A model generated the notes under the pieces. It saw nothing but the letters and a program-made list of their open reading frames with translations. It was not told the DNA's origin and did not search any database. DNA of 64,000 nucleotides from Microlunatus parietis (GTDB taxonomy: Bacteria; Actinomycetota; Actinomycetes; Propionibacteriales; Propionibacteriaceae). The stretch covers positions 4,588,001 to 4,652,000 of the forward strand of contig NZ_JACCBU010000001.1 in NCBI RefSeq assembly GCF_013407955.1, given 5' to 3'. Of the stretch, positions 1-9,102 are shown in pieces (the first letter of the stretch is position 1; every line of letters starts with the position of its first letter). The translations under genes were made by a program, and so were the position numbers.

Positions 1-249
1 CTGGGCGTTCACGCCGACGGCCGAGAAGGCGTTCGTGACGGCGGTCGAACCGACCAGGGCGAGGGCCGCGCCGGCCATCCGGCCGAGGTCGCGGTCGACG
101 GCCCCGGCGGCGAAGATCCCGACGAACAGCGGCGCCAGCGCGGCCAGCACCTTGCCGACCGTCTCGACCAGGCACAGCAGCGACTGCCACGGGCTGACCC
201 GGACGGCCGTCCGCAGCACGATGCCGATCCCGCGCAGGGCCGGGCTCAT
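1..249 (-). CDS. ABC exporter subunit, N-terminal membrane part (partial)
   Basis: Only the first 83 residues are in the window; the rest lies beyond position 1. The start ATG overlaps the stop of the upstream ABC gene in an ATGA arrangement (246-249), so the two are translationally coupled. The visible part begins MSPALRGIGIVLRTAV and continues into hydrophobic stretches, as expected for the first transmembrane helices of an ABC exporter. With the neighbour it probably forms a heterodimeric exporter. That the missing part carries an ATPase domain is inference from the partner gene. Confidence 0.6.
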   Translation of the reverse strand, partial: MSPALRGIGIVLRTAVRVSPWQSLLCLVETVGKVLAALAPLFVGIFAAGAVDRDLGRMAGAALALVGSTAVTNAFSAVGVNAQ

Positions 250-2141
250 CGGGGGTCCTCGCCGGAATCGTCGCGGGCGAAGCGCCGCGCCTGCAGCCGG
301 AACATGGCCGCGTACCGGCCGCCGCGGGCCAGCAGCTCCTGATGCGTCCCGTCCTCGACGATTCCACGATCATCGTCCGCGGCGTCGGCCAGTACGACGA
401 TCCGGTCGGCGTGCCGGACGCTGGACAGCCGGTGGCTGACCAGGATCGTGGTGACGCCGCGGGTCACCTCGAGGAATCGGTCGAACAGTTCCGCCTCAGC
501 CCGCACGTCCAACGCGGCGGTCGGCTCGTCCAAGATCAACACGCCGGCACCGTCGGCCACCGCAGCCAGCGCCCGGGCCAGGGCGACCCGCTGCCACTGG
601 CCGCCGGACAGGTCAGTGCCGCCGTCGTAGGCGTGTGACAGCACGGTGTCCCAGCCATGATCGAGCCGGTTCAGCAGGCCTGCGCCGCCGGCATCGGCGA
701 GGGCCCGCTGCAGCACCTCGCGATCATGATCGTCGGCGTCGAGCCGGACGTTGTCCCGCAGCGGAAGGTGATAGCGGACGAAGTCCTGGAAGATCACCGC
801 CACCCGGCTCCGGGCGCTCTCGTCGGCCGCCGGGTCCGCGCCGTCCACCCGGACGGCGCCCCGATCCGGCCGGTAGAGCCCGCAGAGCAGTTTGATCATG
901 GTCGACTTGCCGGCGCCGTTGCTGCCGACGACGGCGACCGACTGCCCGGCCGGGATGTCCAGGCTGACCCCGTCCAGGGCGAGGGTGCCCCGACTCGGAT
1001 AGCCGAAGCTGACGCCGTCCAGCCGGACCGCTGCCGGGCCGCGATCAGAACCGGCCGGGCGGGCCGAACCGGGCAGCGTGCGGACCGCCGGCAGACCCAG
1101 GTCACGGCGCAGTTCGGCGAGGGCGTTGAGCGTCGAGGTGGTCCGGGTCAGGGCGGAACTCAAGTTCCCGAGCTGACCGAACTGCTGCAGCCGCAGCACG
1201 GCTTGGGCCAGCATCACCGCGCCGCCCAGCGTCACCGCCCCGGCGACGACATCGGTCCCGATCATGATCAATGCTCCGCCGGTCGCCGCGGCCACGGCCA
1301 GGCAGGCGCCGAGGACCGGCCCGAGGCCGTGCTGCCGGGCCCGCCACAGTCCCGTCATCGCCTCGGTCCAGGTCGACCGGTAGGTCTCGCCGAGCCAGTC
1401 CGCCAGGCCGAACAGCCGGACCTCCTTGGCCGTCTCGGTCCCGAGCATCAGGCCGCGCAGATAGCCGGCCCGCCGACGCTGGTCACCGGTCGTCTGCAGC
1501 AGCCGGTCGAACGCCAGGCTGATCCAGCCCAGGAAGACGTACGACAGCACGACGAACGTGGCGGCGACCAGGAGCGGCACCCACCAGCGCCAGGGCAGTA
1601 GCAGCACGAGGGCGCCGAGCGCGGCCAGGCGCGAGGTCAGCACCGACCAGGTCGAGTCGATCCCCATCAGGAACGACCAGTCCTTCGTGGCGTCGGCGAC
1701 GGCGCGGAGGCGGCCCGCGGGGCCCGGGCTGTCCAGGTGCCCGATCCCGCGCGGCCCGACGCCGGCCTCGGCCAGCAGGTCGAGGACGTAGGCGAGGTAG
1801 GCCGCCGAGCAGCGGGCCGCCGTCACCGCCTTCAGCGACTGCAGCACCGGGCCGAGCAGCAGCACGGCCGCCACCGCGACCAGGGAGGTCCAGACCTGCT
1901 CCGCGTCCGACGCCGGGGCGCCGGCCCGGACGGCCGCCGCGACCGAGCCGGCGAACCAGCCGATCATGATCATCAACAGGGTTCGGACGGCGGCGTCCAG
2001 CAGGACCAGCAGGGTGGTCAGCGCGGTCCACCGGCGGGAGGCTCGCCAGAGCACCTGCGCGTGCCGGAGATAGCGACCCGGACTGTCGGCGAGCCGGCGG
2101 CGAACCTCGCCGCCGGCCGTCGCCGTGTCGCCCGCTGCCAC
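246..2141 (-). CDS. ABC exporter, fused membrane and ATPase domains
   Basis: A 631-residue type I ABC exporter half-transporter. The first ~330 residues hold about six membrane segments. The C-terminal ATPase domain shows Walker A GSNGAGKST, the signature LSGGQWQRVALARAL, Walker B VLILDEPTAALD and the H-loop SHRL. I place the start at GTG 2139-2141 because a perfect AGGAGG (2148-2153) lies 6 nt upstream; the open frame extends further but lacks such a site. The gene overlaps the next, partial ABC gene by 4 nt, suggesting a heterodimer. The substrate cannot be read from the sequence; lipids, peptides or drugs are the usual range for this family. Confidence 0.85.
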   Translation of the reverse strand: MAAGDTATAGGEVRRRLADSPGRYLRHAQVLWRASRRWTALTTLLVLLDAAVRTLLMIMIGWFAGSVAAAVRAGAPASDAEQVWTSLVAVAAVLLLGPVLQSLKAVTAARCSAAYLAYVLDLLAEAGVGPRGIGHLDSPGPAGRLRAVADATKDWSFLMGIDSTWSVLTSRLAALGALVLLLPWRWWVPLLVAATFVVLSYVFLGWISLAFDRLLQTTGDQRRRAGYLRGLMLGTETAKEVRLFGLADWLGETYRSTWTEAMTGLWRARQHGLGPVLGACLAVAAATGGALIMIGTDVVAGAVTLGGAVMLAQAVLRLQQFGQLGNLSSALTRTTSTLNALAELRRDLGLPAVRTLPGSARPAGSDRGPAAVRLDGVSFGYPSRGTLALDGVSLDIPAGQSVAVVGSNGAGKSTMIKLLCGLYRPDRGAVRVDGADPAADESARSRVAVIFQDFVRYHLPLRDNVRLDADDHDREVLQRALADAGGAGLLNRLDHGWDTVLSHAYDGGTDLSGGQWQRVALARALAAVADGAGVLILDEPTAALDVRAEAELFDRFLEVTRGVTTILVSHRLSSVRHADRIVVLADAADDDRGIVEDGTHQELLARGGRYAAMFRLQARRFARDDSGEDPR

Positions 2142-2288
2142 AACGAACCTCCTGGTCAGCCAGGAGTCTCCTGGCCGAGCCGGGTCATTGTGCGCAGCTT
2201 CCGAGCCGCCCCGGAAGCCCGATTTCACGGGCCGATAAACCGGAGGCGGAGCGGGGTGGGACTGCGATAAGCTTGACCTAACAGAAGA

Positions 2289-4493
2289 TCAGACGCCGGT
2301 GCTCACCGGCACCCGCGGCTCCGGAATCGGGGCCGTTCTTTCGTTCCGGACCGGCGACGGCTCGACCCGCAGGATGCGAGCGAGCCAGGCCGGCAGCCAC
2401 CAGTTCCAGCGGCCCATCATGGCGACGGTGGCCGGCACCAGCAGGGATCTGATCAAGGTCGCGTCCAGAATGATGCCGAGCGCGACGCCGGAGGCGAAGA
2501 CGGCGACATCCAGTTCACCGCCACCGGCCATCGAGGCGAACGAGAAGAACAAGATCAGCGCCGCGCAGGTGACCAGCCGGCCGGTCCGGCCGATGCCTTG
2601 CACGATGGCCTCCTCGGTCGAGCCGGTGCGGTCGTACTCCTCCCGCATCCGGGCGATGATGAAGACCTCGTAGTCCATCGAGAGGCCGTACAGGAAGGCG
2701 AAGATCGTCACCGGGATGAAGGTGCCGACGGTGCCGTTCGGCTGAATCCCCAGCAGCGCCTCGGTGCCCCAGCCCCACTGCCAGAAGATCACCATCGCAC
2801 CCATCACCGCACCCAGCGAGAGCAGGTTCAGCGCAATCGCCTTCAGCGGCAGCAGCACCGAGCGGAACGCTCGGGCCAGCATCACGAACGTGATCAACGC
2901 GATCAGCGCCAGCATCCACGGGAACGCGGCGTAGGTCGCGTCGATGTAGTCGATCTGCTGGGTCACGTTGCCGCCGACCAGGACACCGTCCGGCACAGCG
3001 TCGATCACCCGCTGGACGGTCTCCCGCCCGGCCGGCGAGCCGCCCTCGTCGACCGGCAGCACGGTCAGCAGAGCCGAGCCGTCGGCCGCCCGCCAGTCCG
3101 GCCCGTCCGGCGCGACGACCGTGTAGATCCCTTCCAGGGAACGGATTCCGTCGGCGACCGCGGCTCGGTCGGTGCCCGGCGGCAGGTACACGTCGAAGGA
3201 GGTCAGCGGGCCCGAGGGGACGCCGGCGCGCTGCAGGGCGACCAGCCCGTCGTGGCCGGGGCCGGACCGGGACAGGCCGCCGCTGACCGGCACGTTCAGG
3301 TTGATCCCGAGCGCGACCACGGTCAGTGCGCCGAGGGCGGCGACCGAGCCGATCGCCACGATCCAGCGGCGCCGGACCACGGTCCGGGCCCACGCCGTCC
3401 AGAACCGACCGGCCCGCTCGTACCCGGTCGGTCGCACCGGCTTCCCTGCCGCAGCCCGCCGGTCCAGCCGGCGGCCGGTCCAGGACAAGATCAACGGCAG
3501 GACGGTGAGCGACACCACGGCGCTGGTGGCGGTGACCAGCGTCCCGCCGACGCCGAGGCTGCGCATGATCGGGATCGGCAGGACGATCATGGCCAACAGC
3601 CCGATCGCCACCGCGACGCTGGAGAAGACGATCGCGTGCCCGGCGGTCGCCATCGCCCGGTGGACGGCCTCGTCGCCGACCCGCCCGGCGGCCCGTTCCT
3701 CGCGCCAACGGGTGACCAGGATCAACGCGTAGTCGATCGCGATGCCCAGCCCGAGCAACGGGATCATGGTCATCGTCGTCTCGTGCACGTCGATGATCAG
3801 ACCGGCTCCGAGCAGCCCGATGAACGAGACCGGCAGCGCGATCAGCGCGGTCAGCAGCGGTACCACGGCCAGCGCCGAGCGGAACACCCAGGCCAGCACG
3901 ACCATCGCCGCGGCGAGCGTGATCAACAACTTCACCGGTACGTTGAGCCCGCCGGCGTCCGCCCCGGTGGCCAGCGGATCGAGCCCGGTGACGAACAGCG
4001 TCGTGCCCGGCGGCAGCACCGGCCGCATCGCCTCCTCGATGGTGAGGTTCAGCGTGCTGCCCTCGCCGAGGGCGCTGCCGGGGATCCCGCCCTGCTCGAC
4101 CGGCCCGCCGAAGATCAGGCCGAACGTCGTCCGGCCGTCGGCGCCGAGGAACCTCGGGTCACCCGTGTCGACGTAGGAGACGACCCGGCCACCGGTCGCC
4201 CGGTCGGCTGCGGCGAACGCGGCCGTCAGCACCTCGCGGCCCTCCGGGCTGTCGGCGGTCATGCCCTCCGGCAGCGTGATCACGGGCAGGTACGGGCGTT
4301 CGTACCCGCCGGTGCCGTAGGTCTGCAGGATCTGCTGATTGGCCTCGTAGCCGGGCAGACCGGGATACTCGTTCTTCTCGGATACAGTCGCCATGACGAC
4401 GGCGAGCGCGCCGCCGCCGAGGGCGACGGCGATGACGGTGAGCAGCGTGATCAGCCGACCACGGGCCAGGACGAAGCGCGACAAGGTTTCCAC
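2289..4493 (-). CDS. MMPL-family RND transporter
   Basis: A 734-residue membrane protein with the two-fold MMPL layout: one N-terminal helix (~13-35), a periplasmic-side loop (~36-190), five helices, a further helix near 375, a second loop (~400-515) and five more helices ending near 690. Relatives export lipids or small hydrophobic molecules using the proton gradient. It lies head to head with a two-component system, with 110 bp between the starts, so regulation by that system is plausible. The short polar C-terminal tail is unremarkable. Confidence 0.85.
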   Translation of the reverse strand: METLSRFVLARGRLITLLTVIAVALGGGALAVVMATVSEKNEYPGLPGYEANQQILQTYGTGGYERPYLPVITLPEGMTADSPEGREVLTAAFAAADRATGGRVVSYVDTGDPRFLGADGRTTFGLIFGGPVEQGGIPGSALGEGSTLNLTIEEAMRPVLPPGTTLFVTGLDPLATGADAGGLNVPVKLLITLAAAMVVLAWVFRSALAVVPLLTALIALPVSFIGLLGAGLIIDVHETTMTMIPLLGLGIAIDYALILVTRWREERAAGRVGDEAVHRAMATAGHAIVFSSVAVAIGLLAMIVLPIPIMRSLGVGGTLVTATSAVVSLTVLPLILSWTGRRLDRRAAAGKPVRPTGYERAGRFWTAWARTVVRRRWIVAIGSVAALGALTVVALGINLNVPVSGGLSRSGPGHDGLVALQRAGVPSGPLTSFDVYLPPGTDRAAVADGIRSLEGIYTVVAPDGPDWRAADGSALLTVLPVDEGGSPAGRETVQRVIDAVPDGVLVGGNVTQQIDYIDATYAAFPWMLALIALITFVMLARAFRSVLLPLKAIALNLLSLGAVMGAMVIFWQWGWGTEALLGIQPNGTVGTFIPVTIFAFLYGLSMDYEVFIIARMREEYDRTGSTEEAIVQGIGRTGRLVTCAALILFFSFASMAGGGELDVAVFASGVALGIILDATLIRSLLVPATVAMMGRWNWWLPAWLARILRVEPSPVRNERTAPIPEPRVPVSTGV

Positions 4494-4555
4494 GGCACCA
4501 GACCATCAAATTGATCTTCGATCGGCGTGCGATCGGTCTGAGAGGTCGCTGTCAC

Positions 4556-4574
4556 AGAGTTCTCTATGAACTCT
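4556..4574. promoter_or_regulatory. Perfect 7-bp dyad in MMPL/response-regulator promoter region
   Basis: AGAGTTC (4556-4562) and GAACTCT (4568-4574) are exact reverse complements separated by TCTAT. The dyad sits about 30 bp before the GTG start of the response regulator and 63 bp before the MMPL start. A weak -10 (CAGACT, 4591-4596) lies 7 nt before the GTG, which would put the right arm at the -35. An autoregulatory site for the response regulator is the simplest inference. Confidence 0.45.
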
Positions 4575-4603
4575 CCGGCCACCGACCCGTCAGACTGGAC
4601 CCC

Positions 4604-5329
4604 GTGAGCGGATCAACAACACGAGTCCTCGTGGTCGACGACGAGCAGTATCTGGCTGACTTGATCGCGACCGCGCTGCGGTACGAGGGGTTCGAGACGT
4701 CCGTCGCGGGGACGGGCCGGGAGGCGATCGAACAGGTGTCCACGTTCGATCCGGACCTGATCGTGCTCGACGTCATGCTGCCGGACGGCTCCGGCCTGGA
4801 CACCTGCCGGACCCTGCGGGCCAACGGCAAGAACGCGCCCGTCGTCTTCCTCACCGCGCGCGACGCGACCGAGGACAAGATCGCCGGCCTCACCGTCGGC
4901 GGCGACGACTACGTCACCAAACCGTTCAGCCTGGACGAGCTGATGCTGCGGGTCCAGGCGGTGCTGCGCCGGTCCAAGCCGGACGCGGGCAGCAACCGGA
5001 TCGGCTTCGCGGACCTGGAGATCAACGACGACGCGCACGAGGTACGGCGGCACGGCGAGCCGATCGAGCTGACTCCCACCGAGTTCAAGCTGCTCCGCTA
5101 CCTGGTCGCACACGCCGGCAAGGTGCTGTCCAAACGGCAAATTCTGGACCACGTCTGGGAGTACGACTTCGCCGGCAACGACGGCGTGGTGCAGACCTAC
5201 ATCTCGTACCTGCGCCGCAAGATCGACGCCTACGACCCGCCGCTGATCCACACCATCCCGTGGATCGGCTACATCGTCCGGCTCCCGGAGGGGGACAGCT
5301 CGGTCCGCAGGCGCGGCGCCGGGAACTGA
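4604..5329 (+). CDS. OmpR/PhoB-type response regulator
   Basis: A receiver domain (residues ~7-118) carries the acidic pair DD at 12-13, the phospho-acceptor Asp near 56 in LIVLDVMLPDGSG and the conserved Lys in YVTKPFSLDEL. It is followed by a winged-helix DNA-binding domain (~130-235) with the typical LTPTEFKLLRYL start. I chose GTG 4604 because it begins just before the receiver fold and sits 7 nt after a CAGACT box, as in leaderless genes elsewhere in the window; the open frame itself extends to 4511. The kinase gene follows after 1 nt, so the two are one operon. The divergent MMPL gene is a likely target. Confidence 0.88.
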   Translation: MSGSTTRVLVVDDEQYLADLIATALRYEGFETSVAGTGREAIEQVSTFDPDLIVLDVMLPDGSGLDTCRTLRANGKNAPVVFLTARDATEDKIAGLTVGGDDYVTKPFSLDELMLRVQAVLRRSKPDAGSNRIGFADLEINDDAHEVRRHGEPIELTPTEFKLLRYLVAHAGKVLSKRQILDHVWEYDFAGNDGVVQTYISYLRRKIDAYDPPLIHTIPWIGYIVRLPEGDSSVRRRGAGN

Positions 5330-5330
5330 C

Positions 5331-6809
5331 ATGTCGCTGCGCACCCGCCTGGTGCTGACCGTCCTCAGCCTGCTCGTCCTCGGCTGCGGGGTGGCGCTCG
5401 GGGCCACCGCCGGCGCGCTGCAGGACTGGCAGACCGACCGCAACGACGACGTGCTGACCTCGGTCGGCCGGCAGCTCGGCACCGAGCTCGCCGCCCGGCC
5501 GGAGCCCCGGCTGCGGCTGCGCGACGCCGGCGCCGAGGACGACGTCTGGCGGACCTGGTCGACGCTGGCCTCCCAGGACGGCGAGGTGCCGTCGTTCTTC
5601 CAGCTACGGTCGGCGGACGGGATGGTGCTCCAGACCGTGGTGTACGGGTCGGCGCCGGACCTGCCCGAGCCGCTGCCGAAGGCGTACTGGCCGGTCGAGG
5701 CGACGGCGGAGAACCCGGACGGCGAGGCGTTCGGCGAAGCCGAGACGATGCGGTCCGACGGCAGCGCCGACGATCCGGGCTGGCTGATCCGGTCCAGCCG
5801 GGTCGGCGACGGCGGCGAGCAGCTGATCGTCGGGATGCGGACCCAGGCGACCGACGAACTGATGAGCCGGGTGGCCAGTGCCGCGACCGTGTCCGGGCTG
5901 GTCGCCCTGATCGCGGTCGCGCTGCTGTCGCTGTCGGTGGTCCGGCGCGGCCTCCGGCCGCTGAACGACATCGCCGAGGTGGCCCGCGAGATCGGCTCCG
6001 GCGACCTGACCCGCCGGGTGCCGCCGTCCCGGCCGAGTACCGAGATCGGCCGGCTGTCCGCGGCGCTCAACGCGATGCTCGGCCAGATCGAGCGGGCCTT
6101 CGCCGAACGGGCCGCCTCGGAACAGCAACTGCGCCGGTTCGTGGCCGACGCCTCGCACGAGCTGCGGACCCCGATCGCGACGATCCGCGGCCACGCCGAG
6201 CTGTTCCGCCGCGGCGCCGCGGCCCGGCCGGACGACCTGGCGAAGATCCTCCGCCGGATCGAGTCGGAGGCGCACCGGATGGGCCTGCTGGTCGACGAGC
6301 TGCTGTTGCTGGCCCGGCTGGACCAGGGCCGGCCGCTGGAACGGGAGCCGGTCGACCTGACCGACCTGGCCTCGGACGCGGTCGCCGACGCCGTCGTCAC
6401 CGATCCGGGCCGGAGCATCCGGCTGGACGCCCCGGACACCGGCGCCGGCCAGGAGCCGGTCGTCGTCCAGGGCGACCCGCACCGGCTCCGCCAGGTGCTC
6501 GGCAACCTGCTCTCCAACGTCATCCAGCACACCCCGCCGGACACCCCGGCCGTGGTCCGGGTCCGCCGCGACGCCGGCGACGCGGTGATCGAGGTGTCGG
6601 ACAGCGGCCCGGGGCTGCCCGAGGAGGAGCGCCAGCACATCTTCGAGCGGTTCTACCGGACCGAGGAGTCGCGGGTACGGCATCACGGCGGGGCCGGGCT
6701 CGGCCTCTCGATCGTCGCCGCGGTCACCCAGGCCCACGGCGGCACCGTGACCGCGGAGAACAACGCCGACGGCGGCGCCACGTTCCGGGTCCGCCTCCCC
6801 TTGACGTAA
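5331..6809 (+). CDS. Sensor histidine kinase
   Basis: A 492-residue membrane kinase: helix at ~7-30, an extracytoplasmic sensor (~31-180), second helix (~182-204), HAMP linker (~205-255), HisKA with the phospho-acceptor His at residue 276 in DASHELRTPIA, then an ATPase domain with N box, G1 motif DSGPGLP and G2 motif GGAGLGLSIV. It begins one nucleotide after the response-regulator stop, so the pair is co-transcribed and should act together. The signal it senses is not evident. Confidence 0.9.
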   Translation: MSLRTRLVLTVLSLLVLGCGVALGATAGALQDWQTDRNDDVLTSVGRQLGTELAARPEPRLRLRDAGAEDDVWRTWSTLASQDGEVPSFFQLRSADGMVLQTVVYGSAPDLPEPLPKAYWPVEATAENPDGEAFGEAETMRSDGSADDPGWLIRSSRVGDGGEQLIVGMRTQATDELMSRVASAATVSGLVALIAVALLSLSVVRRGLRPLNDIAEVAREIGSGDLTRRVPPSRPSTEIGRLSAALNAMLGQIERAFAERAASEQQLRRFVADASHELRTPIATIRGHAELFRRGAAARPDDLAKILRRIESEAHRMGLLVDELLLLARLDQGRPLEREPVDLTDLASDAVADAVVTDPGRSIRLDAPDTGAGQEPVVVQGDPHRLRQVLGNLLSNVIQHTPPDTPAVVRVRRDAGDAVIEVSDSGPGLPEEERQHIFERFYRTEESRVRHHGGAGLGLSIVAAVTQAHGGTVTAENNADGGATFRVRLPLT

Positions 6810-7184
6810 CCGCAACCCTGAAGCCGATCCGCTCCCCTGCCCAGTGCCCGTGCCGGGCGCCGGAGTCGCCTACCCCGGTACGAACCTTGCGGGACTCGCA
6901 CCAGGAGCGCTCGACGTGAGTGGCGGACCGCCCGGGCTGAGGCGGCCCCGCGTCCCGGTGCAGTCGCCGTGCCGATCTGCTGGACCGGGCGTTCCCGCGG
7001 GAACGCCGGTCGGACGTTGGGCCTCGGCGCGCGTGCTCGGGGCCAGACGCGCCTGTCGCGCAGATCGCCGGCCGGGCGCCCGAAGTTCGATCAAGATCTC
7101 GGAACCTACGCTCAGAGCTGTAAGGATCAACCGTCTCGCTTCCCCGCCGGATCGCATGACCGCACCGAGGAGTCGTGATCACGC
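6810..7184. other. 375-bp gap upstream of the GH43-like gene
   Basis: No convincing gene is present: short open frames overlap on both strands and resemble nothing. The one structured item is the strong palindrome at 6988-7007. A possible -10 (TACGCT, 7107-7112) precedes the GH43-like gene by about 70 nt, but I see no matching -35 box. Confidence 0.4.
6984..7011. repeat. GC-rich 20-bp perfect palindrome, copy 1
   Basis: GGCGTTCCCG (6988-6997) is followed directly by its reverse complement CGGGAACGCC (6998-7007). Outside it, GACC and GGTC pair as well, with one bulged G, giving 14-bp arms. The same core CGTTCCCGCGGGAACG recurs at 45892-45907, again in a gap and again just after CTGGACC. It could be an operator or a dispersed repeat; no family is recognised. 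Confidence 0.5.
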
Positions 7185-8207
7185 ATGTCACCGTCCGCCG
7201 AGCCCGGCTATCCGCTGCGGCTGCCCGAGATGCCGCTCCACGATCCGTGCGTCGTGGTCGACCAGAAGACCGAGCATTACCACCTGTACACCGCGAACGT
7301 CTCGTCGCTGACCGGCGAGGACGGCACCGGCACGATGGTCTATCGCAGCCGCAACCTGCGGGACTGGACCGAGCCGGCCGTCGTGTTCCGGACCGAACCG
7401 GGCATGTGGGCGACCGACGGCGCGTGGGCCCCGGAGGTCCACGAGTACGGCGGCCGCTACTACCTCTTCACCACGCTGCACAACCGGGACAAGCCGCTCC
7501 CGGTGCCGCCGCCGGGCCCGTACGGGATGCCGGTCCAACTGGAGAACTACCAACGCGGCACGATCATCGCCGTCTCGGACAGCCTGCTCGGACCGTTCCG
7601 GCCGCTCCAGGACCGCCCGGCCGGACCCGAGAACTTCATGCACCTGGACGGGACGCTCTACGTCGATCCGAGCGGCCGGCCCTGGATGGTGTACGCGCAC
7701 GAATGGCTGCAGAAGATCGACGGCACGATCGAGGCGGTACCGCTCGAGGCAGACCTCAGCCGGGCCGCCGGCGACCCGATCCACCTCTTCAAGGGATCCG
7801 ACGCGACCTGGATCGGCGAGGAGCTGCCGGCGCCGTCGACGGGCCAGCTCGCTCCGTACGTCACCGACGGGCCGCAGCTCTACCGGGCGCCGAGCGGAGC
7901 CTTGATCATGCTCTGGTCCACCTACGAGAAGAACACGAACGGTGAGCAGGTCGGCGGCCGTTATGTGCAGACCTATGCCGTGGCGAACTCGGGCGAACTG
8001 GCCGGACCCTGGTTCCAACACCGGCCCTTGGTGCGCCAGGACAGCGGGCACGGAATGATCTTCACGACCCTCGGCCCGGACAGCCGCCCGCTGTTGATCT
8101 TGCACCGGCCGTTCACCAATGCGCGCGGGAAGATCTACGAGATCGACTTCGTCGGCTCCGAGCTGCGGCTCGGCAGGCAGCGGACCGACCTCGACAGCGG
8201 CCGATGA
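7185..8207 (+). CDS. GH43-like glycoside hydrolase
   Basis: A 340-residue protein without a signal peptide that reads as a five-bladed beta-propeller glycosidase of the GH43 type. HDPCVVV near residue 20 supplies the usual catalytic Asp, GAWAPEVHEYGGRYYLFTT is the characteristic WAPE blade, and HLDGTLYVDPSGRPWMVYAHEW is the DPxxF/DG-like blade. Members cleave arabinan, xylan or related side chains. An upstream GAGGAG lies 12 nt before the ATG, rather far, so the start is probable and not certain. A cytoplasmic place suggests it acts on imported oligosaccharides, but no transporter is adjacent. Confidence 0.75.
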   Translation: MSPSAEPGYPLRLPEMPLHDPCVVVDQKTEHYHLYTANVSSLTGEDGTGTMVYRSRNLRDWTEPAVVFRTEPGMWATDGAWAPEVHEYGGRYYLFTTLHNRDKPLPVPPPGPYGMPVQLENYQRGTIIAVSDSLLGPFRPLQDRPAGPENFMHLDGTLYVDPSGRPWMVYAHEWLQKIDGTIEAVPLEADLSRAAGDPIHLFKGSDATWIGEELPAPSTGQLAPYVTDGPQLYRAPSGALIMLWSTYEKNTNGEQVGGRYVQTYAVANSGELAGPWFQHRPLVRQDSGHGMIFTTLGPDSRPLLILHRPFTNARGKIYEIDFVGSELRLGRQRTDLDSGR

Positions 8208-8227
8208 TCATGGCCTGAGTCCGCCCG

Positions 8228-9097
8228 CTAGATCGGCAGCGCGTAGCCGGCCGGGCCCTCGCTGATCAGGCCGTCGGCGAGCAGCCCGGCCAGGGCCCGC
8301 TCGAATTGATCATGGTCGGGCCAGGCCGTCGCGAGCTCTTCGGAGGGTACGGGCTCGTCGCGCTCCCGGAGTACGGCGAGGACGGCGCCGCGGCACTGCC
8401 GGTCGGTGCCGGTGTAGGTCTGGCCGAGGCGCGGCGGACCGGCCCAGGCCGGATAGCCGGCGGCCCGCCAGGCGCAGCGGGACCGGACCGGGCAGTCGTC
8501 GCAGCGGGGCGAGCGGGCCGTGCAGACGACGGCGCCGAGTTCCATCGAGGCGGCGGCCCAGCGGGCGGCGCGCGGTGCCTGCCGAGGCAGGAACGTCTCG
8601 GCCAGCGCCCGTTCGGCGGCGCTCAGCGAGGTGGCCGGATACTGCACACCGGCGCCGATCCGGGTGATCACCCGGCGCACGTTGGTGTCCAGCACCAGGT
8701 GCCGCTGCCCGAACCCGAAGCCGGCCACGGCCGCTGCGGTGTAGTCGCCGACGCCGGGTAGCGCGCGCAGCGCGGCCAGGTCGGCCGGCACCTCCCCGTC
8801 GTGATCTTGGTCGATCGCGACGGCGGCCCGGTGCAGCCGCAGCGCCCGGCGCGGGTAGCCCAGCCGGCCCCAGGCCCGGACCGCCTCGCCGGACGGTTCG
8901 GCGGCCAGCGCGGCCGGCACCGGCCACCGGTCGACCCAGCGCTGCCACGGCTCCAGCACCCGGGCCACCGGGGTCTGCTGCAGCATGAACTCGCTGATCA
9001 TGATCTGCCACGGGGTGGTGCCGGGCCGGCGCCAGGGCAGGTCGCGGGCCTCGGACCCGTACCAGCGCAGCACCGCCGACACCACCGCCGAGTTCAC
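8228..9097 (-). CDS. mutY: A/G-specific adenine glycosylase MutY
   Basis: Removes adenine mispaired with 8-oxoguanine. The 289-residue form has the catalytic Glu at 36 (ISEFMLQQT), a helix-hairpin-helix with LPGVGDYTA, the catalytic Asp in VLDTNVRRV, and a 4Fe-4S cluster with spacing C-x6-C-x2-C-x5-C (CTARSPRCDDCPVRSRC). The length is usual for actinobacterial MutY, which has a reduced C-terminal domain. I start at GTG 9095-9097, five nucleotides after the stop of the Idh/MocA gene; the open frame runs on upstream but is only antisense or overlapping sequence there. The short gap suggests translational coupling to that gene. Confidence 0.9.
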   Translation of the reverse strand: MNSAVVSAVLRWYGSEARDLPWRRPGTTPWQIMISEFMLQQTPVARVLEPWQRWVDRWPVPAALAAEPSGEAVRAWGRLGYPRRALRLHRAAVAIDQDHDGEVPADLAALRALPGVGDYTAAAVAGFGFGQRHLVLDTNVRRVITRIGAGVQYPATSLSAAERALAETFLPRQAPRAARWAAASMELGAVVCTARSPRCDDCPVRSRCAWRAAGYPAWAGPPRLGQTYTGTDRQCRGAVLAVLRERDEPVPSEELATAWPDHDQFERALAGLLADGLISEGPAGYALPI

Positions 9098-9102
9098 AGC
9101 GG

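Noticed and set aside
2598..4514. 638-codon frame on the plus strand opposite the MMPL gene
   Set aside because: Antisense to a conserved transporter and made of His/Asp/Gln/Arg-rich sequence typical of shadow frames at high GC.
4613..6640. 675-codon frame on the minus strand opposite the two-component system
   Set aside because: It is antisense to two clearly conserved genes, is low-complexity (Ser/Arg-rich), and matches no fold.
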